A stretch of DNA of 64,000 nt. Source: Mercurialis annua (lineage: Eukaryota; Streptophyta; Magnoliopsida; Malpighiales; Euphorbiaceae). Positions 44,641 to 57,100 of the stretch are shown here, one piece after another. The notes under the pieces were generated by a model. That model was not told the origin of the DNA. It made no database searches and saw only the letters and a list, made by a program, of their open reading frames with translations. Location of the stretch: positions 10,356,501 through 10,420,500 of the forward strand of contig NC_065571.1 of assembly GCF_937616625.2 (NCBI RefSeq). The letters run 5' to 3'. Within the stretch, counting starts at the first letter, position 1. Each line of letters opens with the position of its first letter. A program made the position numbers and the translations under genes.

Positions 44641-46264
44641 ATTTTATATTTTTTTTAAAAATTAAAATTAAAGTAAGTTTCAAATCAATGGGTTAATTAT
44701 ATTTAAATTTAACATAGGATACCATATATTTAAATAAAAAAAATTTGGTGACAAGGGAACTTCAGGCGGAGTTCGATCTTGGTAAATTCTCGAGGAGGCT
44801 AGTCTTGGCATTCCACCGCCCGTAGCTCCCATTTAATACGGGCCTTTTAACGATTCACATCCACAAATGTTTTCAATAAGTTCTATTTTGTGAAATATGA
44901 AATTCAAACCTACGGTCTTTAAATTCCAAATTTTCTGTACACACTTGTGACCAATTGAGCCAACATGTGATAGGTATATATTTAGATAATTAGTTATAAA
45001 CATATGGAAGATATAATCATATTTTGTTATAATAGGAAGATAAAATTTATGGTTCACATTTCCAAATAAGATTTGAATACTCCACATTAAACTTTACTTT
45101 TTAAAATTCATCATGAAATTTTTAAAACTTAAATAAAATTTAAATGGAACAAAATTAGAATTAATATATTCTCTCTTTCTCTTATTGGTTCATTAAAAGT
45201 TTATAATTATTTAATAATTAATGATATTTAATAATTTTAATTTTATTTAAATTGTCAAAACAATCGTTAATAAGGATAAAGTAAAAAATGTAATGTTAAT
45301 AGTTACTTTTATAATTTTTATTTATAATATAGTGATACTTTTAAAATGGAACTGAATAAATATTATTCAGGATTAATCCCGATAAAAATACAAAACGTTT
45401 GCAACTTTAGTCAATACAATTAAAATTTTAAAAATCAACAGAATTAGTCCAATTTAACATATTCGTTATTTTTTATAGTCAATTTTTGAATCGAACCGAT
45501 CTTCTGCCAACTTAGTCTAACCCAAATCCAAACCCAAACCATTCGATCAATCCAATTTAATCTAACCTAATTTAGTCTAACCCAAACCATTCGGTCAATC
45601 CATCCACCACAAGCCCAATCACCGCTAGAAATTTCTCCGGTTTGTTCTTCATCATGAAGAATGAGCCGTTCTTCATGAACATATCTATGGATCTGTTCAT
45701 GAAGAAAAAATCTATGGCTAATCTATGGTATTTTGAGTGTTAAAAATCTTCATTGTTTTTGATTTTTTTTAAAAGTCACTAATTTAATTTGTTTTAATTA
45801 TGGTTAATTATGATTAATTCGTATTTAAATATGATTAATTAGAGTAAATTATAATTTTGATGAAACCCACTCTCTAATTAAGGTGTCACGTCAGCTATTA
45901 TTTTTTGACCCGATTTACACAAGTTCAGGGTATAAGTAATCCAATTTTCTATTTTGATCTTTTTTGATACTTTAACGCAAGTTGAGAGGGTAAAGTTATC
46001 CTTTATTTTTTTTTATCACTTGTGTCTTTAATATTTTTAAATATTGCCGAAGAAAAATCTCTAATTTTATTGGATAAAGCACTTAAGCCCTTTTAGCTTA
46101 ATTGTTTTTGGCACTTGACCTCTTATTTTTTTAATTATTTCTGTATTTATGTAAAGTGTAGGAGTTATTTGCACTATTTAAAAATAAGTGGCAAACAAAT
46201 GTGCTTTTAAGAATAATTTGAATGGTTTTTTTATATCTTATACCATAATTTTTCAATCCAGTAC
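44641..46264. other. intergenic, with a SINE-like segment
   Basis: On the minus strand TTGGCTCAATTGGTCACAAG (about 44971-44952, A-box-like) is followed by GGTAGGTTTGAATTTC-like B-box sequence near 44910, suggesting an old tRNA-derived SINE. A short duplication TTAGTCTAACCCAAA occurs near 45510 and 45576. No gene. Confidence 0.4.
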
Positions 46265-46722
46265 TGTACTCGCGATCGACTCAAAAAACTTGAACCTAGG
46301 TCGAGCTCGAACTACTCAAACTTCATCTCGAGCTGAGATCGAGTATCAAATAAGGGGGCTAGTGAGGCTTGCGAGTCTAAACGGGCCTAAACGAGTCTCA
46401 TACACATATACTATTAAAAATTATTTTTAATTATATTGACTTTTAATATTTTTAAATTTAAGTTTATATCCTCTTAATTGATTAAATATTATATTTTATT
46501 GTAAAAACAATTAAAATACATCAAATACTATAAATTATAACTATTAATTGTACTTTTATTGAACTTGAGTCGAGTTCGAGTAGTTCGGTTATTGGTTGAG
46601 CTCAAGTTTTAAAATTTAGGCCCATTAGAGCTCGAATTCGAGTTCGATTTTGTATAACACACTCGAGCTCGACTTCGAGTTTGACCTAACTCGGGCTCAA
46701 CTCAGCCCGTTCACACGCCTAC
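46265..46722. mobile_element. GTTCGAGCTCG-type MITE, copy 2
   Basis: Aligns with 25337-25818 in the same orientation: GATCGACTC at the left, GAGATCGAGTATCAA, ACGAGTCTCATACA, AAAATACATCAAATACTATA in the centre, and TAACACACTCGAGCTCGA near the right, ending in GTTCACACGCC. The left tip is eroded. Confidence 0.65.
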
Positions 46723-47700
46723 ATGGCTAGTGCACCTAGGCACCTATAAACATTTTTATTTTCTTGATATGAATTTGAATCATGGTTTGTTTGATTGTTT
46801 CTAGACCCATCTCTTTTATGCAATTTTGTTGTTGAAATCCTCTGGTATGAATATGAACGTCACCTCTACCTATGGTAAGATTATAAATGCCTCAGAAATT
46901 GAAGAAACACATAGATCATAGATGGGAGGTATTGTGGTCCAATGTGCCAACTTTGCTAAATTTATATTGACAATACCTACAACTATATTAAATTTCCTAA
47001 CACATCCTTCTAGGATTTTTATGGTAATTTAGATATAGAATCACCATTTATAAAAATGTATGTACATTTTATTGGACTGACTAAAGAGAGATCACTATAA
47101 TACATGGTATGTGATATTCTTTCTTTTGATGGTAGCATTTATTTGTTTTCAAATATAGATAGGTTTAAAATGTAAATTTGCGTTTATTTGATTTTAGAAG
47201 GACAACTCATGATATTTTCCTTATATATAATATGATTATGGTCAATATTATTAGTTATTACTTTACCATACAGACCTAGAGATTGTAAAGCTTTTGTTGT
47301 TGTTGGTCAAAATAAATTATTATTTACCATGTAAACTTGTGGCGAGGGATGCATGTTGTTTTATTAGGGAAAAATAAAACAGTTTTTTTTTTAAATACAA
47401 TTTTCCTAGAAAAACCATTTAACATCTAAATTTTTTCATTCCGCACTTAAAAGTTTTTGCTTGATCCATCACGTATCAAAAATGTATTTAAAATATATCA
47501 ACAATGTAGTTTTTAATTATCAAATATATATCTACGATGTCTTTCTATAAATAGCAATAAAAATGTAAACTATGAAAAAAATTTATTTTTAAGTAAAAGT
47601 GAAATTTTTGAGTTTGGAAGGTAATTTTTAAAAATTAAGTAATTTTTTTGGATAATTTGTGGTTAACCTTTTTATTGTGATGGAAACTCCTATTTCAATG
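46723..47700. other. AT-rich spacer
   Basis: No gene or repeat that I can support. Confidence 0.45.
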
Positions 47701-47873
47701 TGCACTTGAGCACTTACCCGATAGCTACGGCTTTATGTGCGTGAGGTCGGGGGTTCAATCTCGACTCTCCGCAACCCGTTATTTAGATGATTTAAAATAA
47801 ATTATAAATTGGTATTAATTGCTAACCCCCGTTAACAACTAATATTGAATAGTTCTATATCTGATAAAAAAAC
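47701..47873 (+). mobile_element. tRNA-derived SINE with TSD
   Basis: Flanked by CTCCTATTTCAATG (47687-47700) and CTCTTATTTCAATG (47874-47887), a 14-base duplication with one mismatch. The head has GAGCACTTACCCGATAGC as A-box-like and TCGGGGGTTCAATCTCGAC as B box; the tail ends in GATAAAAAA. About 173 bp. These are standard SINE features. Family not named. Confidence 0.75.
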
Positions 47874-47887
47874 CTCTTATTTCAATG

Positions 47888-49446
47888 GCCACATTGTAGA
47901 AATATATTAAAATTTAATTATATATTGACTAGTGAAAAGAAAAATACATCATTTATTATATTTTTTTAAATTTATTTACAAATATACTATAAATTCTTAA
48001 AATTATATTCATACTTTAAAAATTTACACTTTTTTTTAATTTTTATTATATAAATACTGTTTGCGAAAAACATCGTCCGAGTCTTGTTGAAATTTTTTTT
48101 GGTCGGCAGAAAACGGGAAAAATTTCTTGCCGGTGGTGGTTAACAACAATGTCAATAGCACGATCAAGCGTGCTACGTGCATTGTTGGACAGTGGGTAGT
48201 TGACTTTTGTTGACCTTTATGAATGAGTGTTTTAAAGTGTATTTTATGTGTTTTTTTTGGTGTTTTTTATTCTACTTTTAATGTATTTTTGTATTTAGTT
48301 GGTTGTTTTTTTGTTGCTATTTGAGTGTTTTGTATGTATGTTCTAGTGTATTTTTTTTTTATATTTTAGCACAAAAAAAAGAATATTGACATATTAATTC
48401 TCAGCGTATAATGTGTGTAGCGATGTAATTTTAAAATTTAAAATATTACATATCAAATTCTATCTTTTCATGCTTTTGCATTTTGTAATCATGGAAAATT
48501 ATATTAGATTTTCTAACACCTCATTGGGTAGGTGTATGGAAAATTCATGGACCGGGATTAGGTAAGAATTTCCCATGTATCATTAATGCCTTTTCAGCGA
48601 TCTTTTTATACATGACAACCGTAGATTTATGATTAAATGATTATATGAAATTATAAAAACTACAAAGCCACATATGGAATCAAAAAAAGTTAAAATGTTG
48701 TGAAAATTTAAAAAAACAAGTAATTGAATTACAAAATTCATTCAAAGTCATCCATTTTTTAGTATTTAACTCTTACATTGACCCTAAAAACCCATTCATG
48801 TTTGCAAAAAGTTACTAGATCCTATATTGACTGTGCTTACTAATTACAAAATCTTAGAAAATGTAAAAAGCCAAGAAAAACAAGATTATGTAATGCAGAT
48901 GACATGCAATGTAATGTCTATTTGTCAGCCTCTCTTTTCAATTCCATCACTTGTTTTCTTCACTATTCATAACTCTCAGTAACTCCCATTTAATACACTC
49001 ATCATCTTAGCTTTGTCTTCTAATTCAAGCACCAAAGATTCTCTTCACTTCCCCATTTTTCTAATTTTATCTTTTCTTTTGTCTTTTCTCTTCATTTTTG
49101 TTTTTGTTTTTGAGTTCTATGAGCCTTTCTTTCTCTTCTTCAAGGCCCATTTTAGCAAAAGTTTCAATCTTTGCTTAATTTGGTTAAAAGGGTATGTGTC
49201 ATTCAATATGAATTGCACAAATTTTTCATGAAAAATTTGGATTCTTGAAATTATTGTCTGATAGGTTTCTGATTGTAGAAAGGAAATTGCAAGAAAAAGG
49301 AAGGTGTTTTAAATGGTACATTTAGATTCTTGCTTTTAGCTTTAATGGTGTAATAAAGTTATGAGCTTTTTAGGAAAATGGGTAATCAAGAACATCAAAT
49401 TTGAGTTAAAAAGCTGTGATTTTTCACACTTTTTTTTCAAGAAAGT
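47888..49446. other. intergenic and leader of the zinc-finger gene
   Basis: 47888-48900 is AT-rich with no gene; a short GC-richer piece at 48060-48200 (GGTGGTGGTTAACAACAATG) is unexplained. From about 48960 the strand becomes pyrimidine-rich and looks like the 5' UTR of the gene that starts at 49447. Confidence 0.45.
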
Positions 49447-51218
49447 ATGCCAACAGTGTGGTTTTCTTTGAAGAAATCACTGCATTGTAAATCAGAGCCA
49501 TCAGAGGTTCATGACCCTAAAACCAGGAAGCAATTGAGCACAATCTTGACAAGAAAAGCAGGAAGATCAGGCTGTTCAAGGTCCATAGCTAATCTTAAAG
49601 ATGTCATCCATGGCAGTAAAAGACATACAGAGAGGCCACCAAGTTGCAGTCCAAGATCTATTGGTAGCAGTGAGTTTCTTAATCCAATAACTCATGAAGT
49701 TATTTTGAGTAACTCAAGGTGTGAGCTTAAAATCACTGGATTTGGTGGGTCACAGGAAGGGATTGCCACCGCTGCTGGTGGTGGTGGAGGTGGTGGGAAT
49801 TCTACCTTTGTTGGTACTTTAAGGCCTGGAACACCAGGGCCTGGAGGGCATCCTACAATGCATTATTTTAATCCTTCATTTAGAAACTCTGCTACTCCAC
49901 CAAGAAAATCTCCATTTGTTTTGTCTGATAGAGAAGGGTCTGGAGTGTTTGGTGGTGGTGGTGGTAATGGTGGACATTCAAGCACTAGGGTGTCTCTTGA
50001 AACAGATGCTAATGGTTCTTCTACAATCACTTGCCATAAATGTGGAGAACAGTTTACCAAATGGGAAGCTGCTGAAAATCATCATCTCTCTAAACATGCT
50101 GGTAAGAAAATGGAACTTCTAACTTATTTAGTTATACTTTTAACATTTTTGTGTATGTTTTTCAGCAAAGCATCTTTGTTAGATTGAGTATTGTTATCAG
50201 CAGCACATGTGCATTGTTTTGACCACAGATTTGAATAAGCACTTTTACCGTTCTTGCACTTTTAGGACAAGGTATCACTCATTCACTCGGTAGTTTAAAA
50301 TTTATGTTCTACGGAAACAGAATCAATGAGCGGAAAACTGTGAAATGATAATTTTTACAAAAATAGGTTGTAAATATGAAGTTTTAGAGATTCAGAAGCA
50401 TTTTTGCAAATGGAAATGTAATCTGAAATGTAGAACTCGACAAGTTTCCGTGCAACAGAGTTGATGATATCAGTGAATACCATACATGTTTGATGAATTG
50501 TTAAGTTTGTTATTCTGATGTACTACTATGTGTTATCTCTAGTTTCTCTCTTTTTAGCAACTCATTTTGGTTTCTTTCTTTCATAGTCACTGAACTAGTA
50601 GAAGGTGACTCATCAAGAAAGATTGTTGAAATCATATGCAGAACAAGTTGGTTAAAGAGCGAAAACCATTGCGGACGAATTGAAAGAGTATTGAAAGTTC
50701 ATAATATGCAGAAAACTCTAGCGCGCTTCGAAGAATACAGAGAAATGGTCAAAATTAAGGCCAGCAAACTCCCCAAGAAACATCCTAGGTGCATTGCAGA
50801 TGGAAATGAGCTACTCAGGTTCTACGGAACCACCATTGCATGCTCGCTCGGCCTAAACGGATCATCCAGCTTATGCATATCTGAAAAATGCTGTGTTTGC
50901 CGAATAATAAGAAACGGATTCTCTGCAAAGAAAGAGCTTAAAGGCGGAGTAGGTGTTTTCACAACGTCTACTAGCGGCAGAGCTTTTGAATCTATTGAAT
51001 TATTAGAAGAAGATCCCTGCTTAAGAAAAGCTCTAATAGTATGCAGAGTGATAGCAGGAAGAGTTCATAGACCATTAGAGAATATACAAGAAATTTCTGG
51101 CCAAACAGGCTTTGATTCATTAGCAGGAAAAGTTGGTCTCTACTCAAATATTGAGGAGCTTTATCTGCTAAATCCTAGAGCTCTCCTTCCATGTTTTGTG
51201 GTAATATGCAAACCTTGA
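49447..51218 (+). CDS. C2H2 zinc-finger protein with PARP-like C-terminal region
   Basis: Two exons, 49447-50101 and 50587-51218, join to 1287 nt (428 residues). The N-terminal 190 residues are basic and low-complexity, with ARTRKAGRSGCSRS-like and Gly-rich stretches. One finger at 196-217 (C196, C199, H212/H213, H217; CHKCGEQFTKWEAAENHHLS) leads into KIVEIICRTSW. The C-terminal 180 residues (FEEYREMVKIKA, ELLRFYGTTIACSLG, GGVGVFTTSTSGRAF, LYLLNPRALLPCFVVI) follow the block order of the PARP/ADP-ribosyl fold, but the catalytic His is replaced (FYGT instead of WHGT) and the Tyr and Glu are not obvious. So a binding role is more likely than catalysis. The family resembles Arabidopsis At5g54630 / At4g27240 by memory. 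Function unknown; nuclear location is inferred. The start is the first ATG of the coding frame. Confidence 0.85.
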
Positions 51219-54147
51219 AGAAAACCTCAGTAAAAAATGCTATCAAGTGTATGTGAATTCCATTTTTTCCTCTTTGATCTCTTGGTAGAAAATTTTATTT
51301 GGAAGAATTTCAATTCTTCTCTCACTTGTTAGTGCATCAATTTTTTACTTTTTCTTTTTGGCTTTTGGTAGCATAGCTGTATCTGCTTCTTGTTACTATA
51401 TATCTTATGCTTCTCTAATTTTTGTCTGTTGATTGGAACCATTGTTTTCAAAGGATTTTTTTTACCCTACATTCCACGGAAACATTAAACGGGAAATGCT
51501 GAAACGAAATACAGCGAAACAATATTTTTACAAAATAAATTATAAATATAAAGTCTTGTAGTTTTAGATATTTTTTTCAAAAACAGAATCGAAACGCTGA
51601 AATATAGAATTTGAAAAGTGTTCATGTATATATGCAGCAGACATATAAAAATATTTCTGCAGCTAATAACCATGACATGGTTTTGTAATTGAAACTAACA
51701 TTTATGAGTTGTCAGAGAAATTTGAAAGAAGACTTTGATTTATATGCAAGTGCAATTATATTTGAAAACTCCAAAGTAAACCCAGTTGTTTGTATTATTT
51801 TATGAAATTCTAAATCAACTTGAAGACAAACTAACATATTAGTAATTATTTAAACAGAATCATGCTCAGATTCTACTTGATATAAACATTGAAGGATTAT
51901 AAACTCATCTTCTATTCACCACAATTTTTTTTAAAATATATAAAAGCTCTTATAAACATGTGTAGTGACTAACTGGTAGTATTTGATATATATTTGCATG
52001 TGGTCCTTGTTGGAGGCTATGCTTAAAACCAAGGATTAGTCCAAATCACAGGACAAAAATTCAGAAGTTATAAAAAAATTTATTCTCATAGATTGGTTTT
52101 GTCTATTCTGTTTTATATATTTATTTGAATTTATACTATGAAATCTTTGTTTTGTTGTTGTTTTTCTTTTTGCAGATACATTATTGGTTGAAGAAAACAG
52201 CTATTAAGATAAGGTTCATCCCTTCTCTTTCTCCTTTCAATTTTGAATTTGGAAATTGAAATGGTTAAATTTATTTTTACTGCAAAATCTGTGAAGCTAT
52301 TAATGCAAGCACATGGATCTAATAAATGTGGACAAATACTACTGTTTCTGTATTTCTGTGATTTTTTTTTGAATGTCTGAAAATTAAATAATTGTAATGG
52401 TGGTAGTATTAAATATTTGCATGGGAGTAGATGAACACAAATGAAGATATTCAGTGCAGTTGGCATGGCCCCCATGATATAGACTTCTCAGTTTGGTGGG
52501 ATGCCACCTTTTCATTCTTCTATGAGCAGTTATCTTCAATGAAATGCTCTATAGTGAGACAAACTAAGATTAATTATGTTTTCCTCATAGGACAACTGAA
52601 CTTGAAAATGAAAGATTAGAGATTAGAAAAAGGAATTATAAAAGATTGCCATTTTGCTTCTTGTTTTCATTTTCTGTTTCAAGGTCATGTGGTAGAAAAA
52701 ACATAAAGTACCATTCAAGAATATACTGAATTGTGCATAGCAAGCAAGCATCGATACCGGCACTAGACTTCGAGCATGTGTTGTTAGGAACTGATCGAAC
52801 GGTTGAGATGAAAATGTTGTAAGAACTGTTGGATTTTATGGACGAATCTAATAGCGACAGCTAACAGCTATCAGCAATATGAATACGGAGCTTGGACCCT
52901 AACTTTTGAATTGCAGTTTTATGAAAGACTTTGATTGGGGCTTGGGTGGGGGTGGCTAGGAATTCATGTACCTCATAAGGTGGTCCTGATATATACTAGT
53001 ATGGTTATAGTATAAGATATCAAATGTCATTTCAGACAGCAAGAAAATAATATACTAGTATTTGTTTAGTTAGTTGAGAAAGTAGCTTTTGCATTAAAGC
53101 TATATAATATTTTTATTCATTTTTTTAAAAAACTTTAATAATCTAAAATTTCCGCATTTCGGAACGTTTTAGAGAAATTTTCCGTTTTAAAACGAGAACT
53201 TTCAAAATAATATTAAGCGATTTCTGTTTCTGTACAACTTAGTTACGATGCTCCATCAATGAACCAAGGAGTGAAACATTGAGTTTGATTTATATTAATC
53301 AACTGCCTTAAGATAGTCTATGTATATAATGTTATGGGCCCATCCGAAATCGTGTTCTTATCTGTTAGTGTTGTTAGTTACTTACCTACCTTGTGCTAAA
53401 CAGAACAGAATCAATGTTTTATTCTGTTAGTCTCTATTTGGTTAGTCTCAATTTCTGTTAGTCTCTCCAGCTGTTTTGAAAATGAAGGACTAGTCCAAGT
53501 TTGTGATTCAATAATGGCATAATTGGTGTCTTTAGATTGCTGCAATTTGTTTTCATTCTTTTAGTCATAGATCAATGTCTTATGAGCATTTATAAGAAGA
53601 AAGTATACTAAATATTACCTACATTTTTTGGTCATTTTGAATATGTTGCTTCATTTGTTTCGGCTTGACAATGATGGATGTGCAATTATTTAGTAACTTG
53701 ATTGTTATCATTCAAAATGGTCTCATATTTAGTTGTTGTGATAATAAATAGCTACATTAAGTTTGCAAATTCATTTGAGTTAAGACGGCGTAATTGACGC
53801 CTTTAGATCGAATTCATGTCTTCTCAGCATTTATTTAACTATTAAATATCAACTAGACTGTGCAAAATCCAAACTAAACAAAACCAATTCGGTTCAGTTT
53901 GATGTGAAATTTTAATTTATTTTAACTTTTTTGGTTCAGTTCGGTTTTTGGAGTAAAAAACCTTCAGCTCACATAAACCGAAAAATGTTCGGTAAAATGT
54001 TCATATGGTTCAATGTAGTAACTTAAATATGTTCATACGGTCACCTCAGGCTTTGCTTATATACAGTAAAACCATAGACACATTGTTTGAGCATTTTTTC
54101 CTGTCTATGTTCATATATCATGAGTTTCTAACATTAACTTCTCTTTA
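51219..54147. other. intergenic between two convergent genes
   Basis: The zinc-finger gene (plus) and the reductase (minus) converge here; the first and last few hundred bases should hold their 3' UTRs. A GGTTCGG-type MITE fragment lies at about 53870-54010 (CCAATTCGGTTCAGTTTG). Small open frames (for example 52131-52475 minus) show no coding signature. Confidence 0.5.
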
Positions 54148-57100
54148 CTATCGAATACGCGGTAGCAATCCATAGTCGATGCAACATGATATAGTTTCAC
54201 GAACTATATCTTTAATGTCATGCTTGTAAGTGAACCCGAGTTCTCTTAATCTCTTTGAAGAAATCTCAGAAGGTATGCGACCTTCTTTTCCCCTGACATA
54301 CCTAGAGGCATTACAAAACTTCAGATCAATTATTTTTACTTTGAATCATTTGAATTACGAATGTTATGAACAATAACGCACCTTGGAATGTTCGAGCAAG
54401 GATACTCCTCGGCAAGATGATCAACTAATTCAGTCATTAGATAACTATTTTTACAGCATATGTATCTACCTTCTGCTTTACTATGCTGCATTAGAAATAT
54501 ATGTGCATTGCATATGTCTTCAATGTGGACTAATGCTATAGAACCCATTCTTGCATTCACTGCTGATAATATGGAATAAAACTCGGAGTTGCCTGTACGG
54601 AAACAAAAATTCTGGAACGAGAAATGTTGAAACAGAAAATAACAAAAGAATATTTTTTCAAGAGTAGGTCATAAATATAAAGTTTCGGAGTTTAACATAA
54701 TGCTGAAATGTAGGACTTGATAAGTTTTCATGCTACATAGTTTTATAGGCTTAAGCTTTTAAATGTTTCAGTTTTCTGACGGTGCTCGTGTAAATGATTG
54801 TCATGTATCTTTCGACGATATCTGATGCATTGAATGTTGAGAATTGCAGGTGTTAGAGCTAGCTAACCTGTTACTGGAGATAAGAGAACTTGAATACTTG
54901 ATGGAACAGTTGAAGTAAGAAATGCACCAGCAACAGTAGTTGTTATTACCGAAACAAGATCGATATTATTCTGTTTTGCATATTTGAAAGTTGCTTCTTC
55001 TGAAACAAGCTTGGAGAGCACGTAAACCTGCAAAACACGGAAATGTACTTGTCAAAACTTATTCACTCGGTAGCTTTTTCAGGTTATGGAAGAGGAATCA
55101 TAGATTTTACCCATCCGCTAGCTTTCGTGTTCAAGACATGATCTATCGGAGTCTGGCAAGTTTCATCGACTACATCTCTCCAGTTCCCATCGCTGTCTTT
55201 AGCAGTTAGTGTACTAATGGAGGATGTGAAAACAACCCGTTTCACGGATTCAGATTTCGAGCATGATTTTAGAAGGTTCAGCGTTCCGTTAATCGCAGGA
55301 TCAATAATATTTGACTGAATGTACTCTACAAGTTCACAGAAAGTAAGGAAACTAGTTTGAAACAGTAAACTCCGGCGAGAATTTTCATTGAAGAAATAGA
55401 GAATTGCATGCTTTTCGAATTACCAGTGTTGCTGTTCGTTTCGGAACCAAATTCCATTGATGCTGCAACATGGAATACACCATGGCAGCCCTTTACAGGT
55501 TCATCAAAGCTGCCTTCTTCTTGCAAATCAGCTTTGAACAGTCTCAATCTGTCAACTCCACTCCATTGTGACAATAGATGTAGTGATTTTGCTGATATTT
55601 CAGGTTCCAGTTTGTTTAGTAAGATTTTCAATTCATAATGGCAAAACATCTTTTATTCGCTTTTTTATATTAAACTGTTTGAATTGACATTCATCTAAAA
55701 TAAAACATTTTGAATTGAGTCGCTGCTTTTAATTACATTAAAAGTAAGTCTCTCGATATGGTTTTTTTTTTCCCGCTGATTTGACATTGGTAACACATTT
55801 TATATGATAAAAGGACCTTATGTCTATAAAAATAAAAATGTAACGGCTCAATGTATAAAATTTATAGTGGAGGGATCTAAATCAAGAAAATGTGATAATG
55901 CAGGACTTAAATATTAGAGAGAGAATAGAAAAAGAATGAGCTTAAATAAGACAACTAGATGTGCAAACTCCATAGATAAAATAGTTAAAATAGTTTTAAG
56001 AATTAAGGACCAAATTGGAAGTTGTCAACTAAAAGAAGCGGGTGCTCTTTGTGTTTGTCAATTTTTTTTCAATTTTCCGGTTAGCATCACAAATAATGGT
56101 TTCAATTGCTGTTGCCTCTTTATGTTTCAATTTCAATTATAATTTGTGCTTAGAATGCGTTAGAAATAAGAGAAAAGGATCAAATATACTCTCCATGTTT
56201 AACCTGAGGATCAAGTTGGCCTTTTTGTTTAAAAAGGTGCTAAAACACATTTAATATTTTTAAAAAAACTCAAATAAGCCCCTCTTTCTAACACCGTTTG
56301 AAAATCTTTCAGTTCTTTCTTAGCTGGAATCTGATGTGACTTTTTGAACATGAGGTGATTTAATTATGCCCTCAATGTTTGACTTGGAGTTCAAATATGC
56401 CCTTCATGTATGAAAAGGTTCAAATATACCCTTTATTAATGAGAATGTTCAAATATACCTCCATATATGAAAAAAAAATTCAAATATGCCTTTTATATAT
56501 GAATAGGTTCAAATACGCCTTTCATGTATGAATAGGTTCAAGTATCACCAGTAAGGATGAGAAAAAATTATCGAGCGACCAAATTCACTGATCAAACTTA
56601 TGACTTTCGGTCTGTTTGATTATAAATTTGGGTTTAGTCGGTTTAGTTTTAAATAAAAAATAAAAAGAAAATCTTTTTAATTCGGTTTGAGATTTAAATT
56701 ATTAAAAATTAACTGAACAAGCCAATTTTTTTTAATTTTTTGTTATATTTATGTCGGTTTCGATGCTATTCAAATTAATAGAATGAAATGGCCTATTGAA
56801 GCATTGCAAATTTTTGTCTGATATCAAAGGACATTATTATCCCTTGATATTAGCAATGTAATCGAGTAGATTCTAAAAAAATACAATCACTTTTGAGATC
56901 ACTTCGATTTTAAAGTTTAAAGTTTGAACCTTAATACAAACTCGACAAAATATCAGTTTAGAAGTTCGAACTCAAACTCGATAGAATAATTAAAGTTCGA
57001 GCTCGATTTGACTTGATTATAAATATTTAGAAATTAATTATTATGAAAAATTAAAGATATTATTGTGTTTATATATATAATAATAAAGAATAATTTTTTT

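Noticed and set aside
49013..49231. Small membrane-protein-like frame upstream of the zinc-finger gene
   Set aside because: No ATG at its beginning; Phe/Leu-rich because the leader is a TTC/TTT pyrimidine tract.
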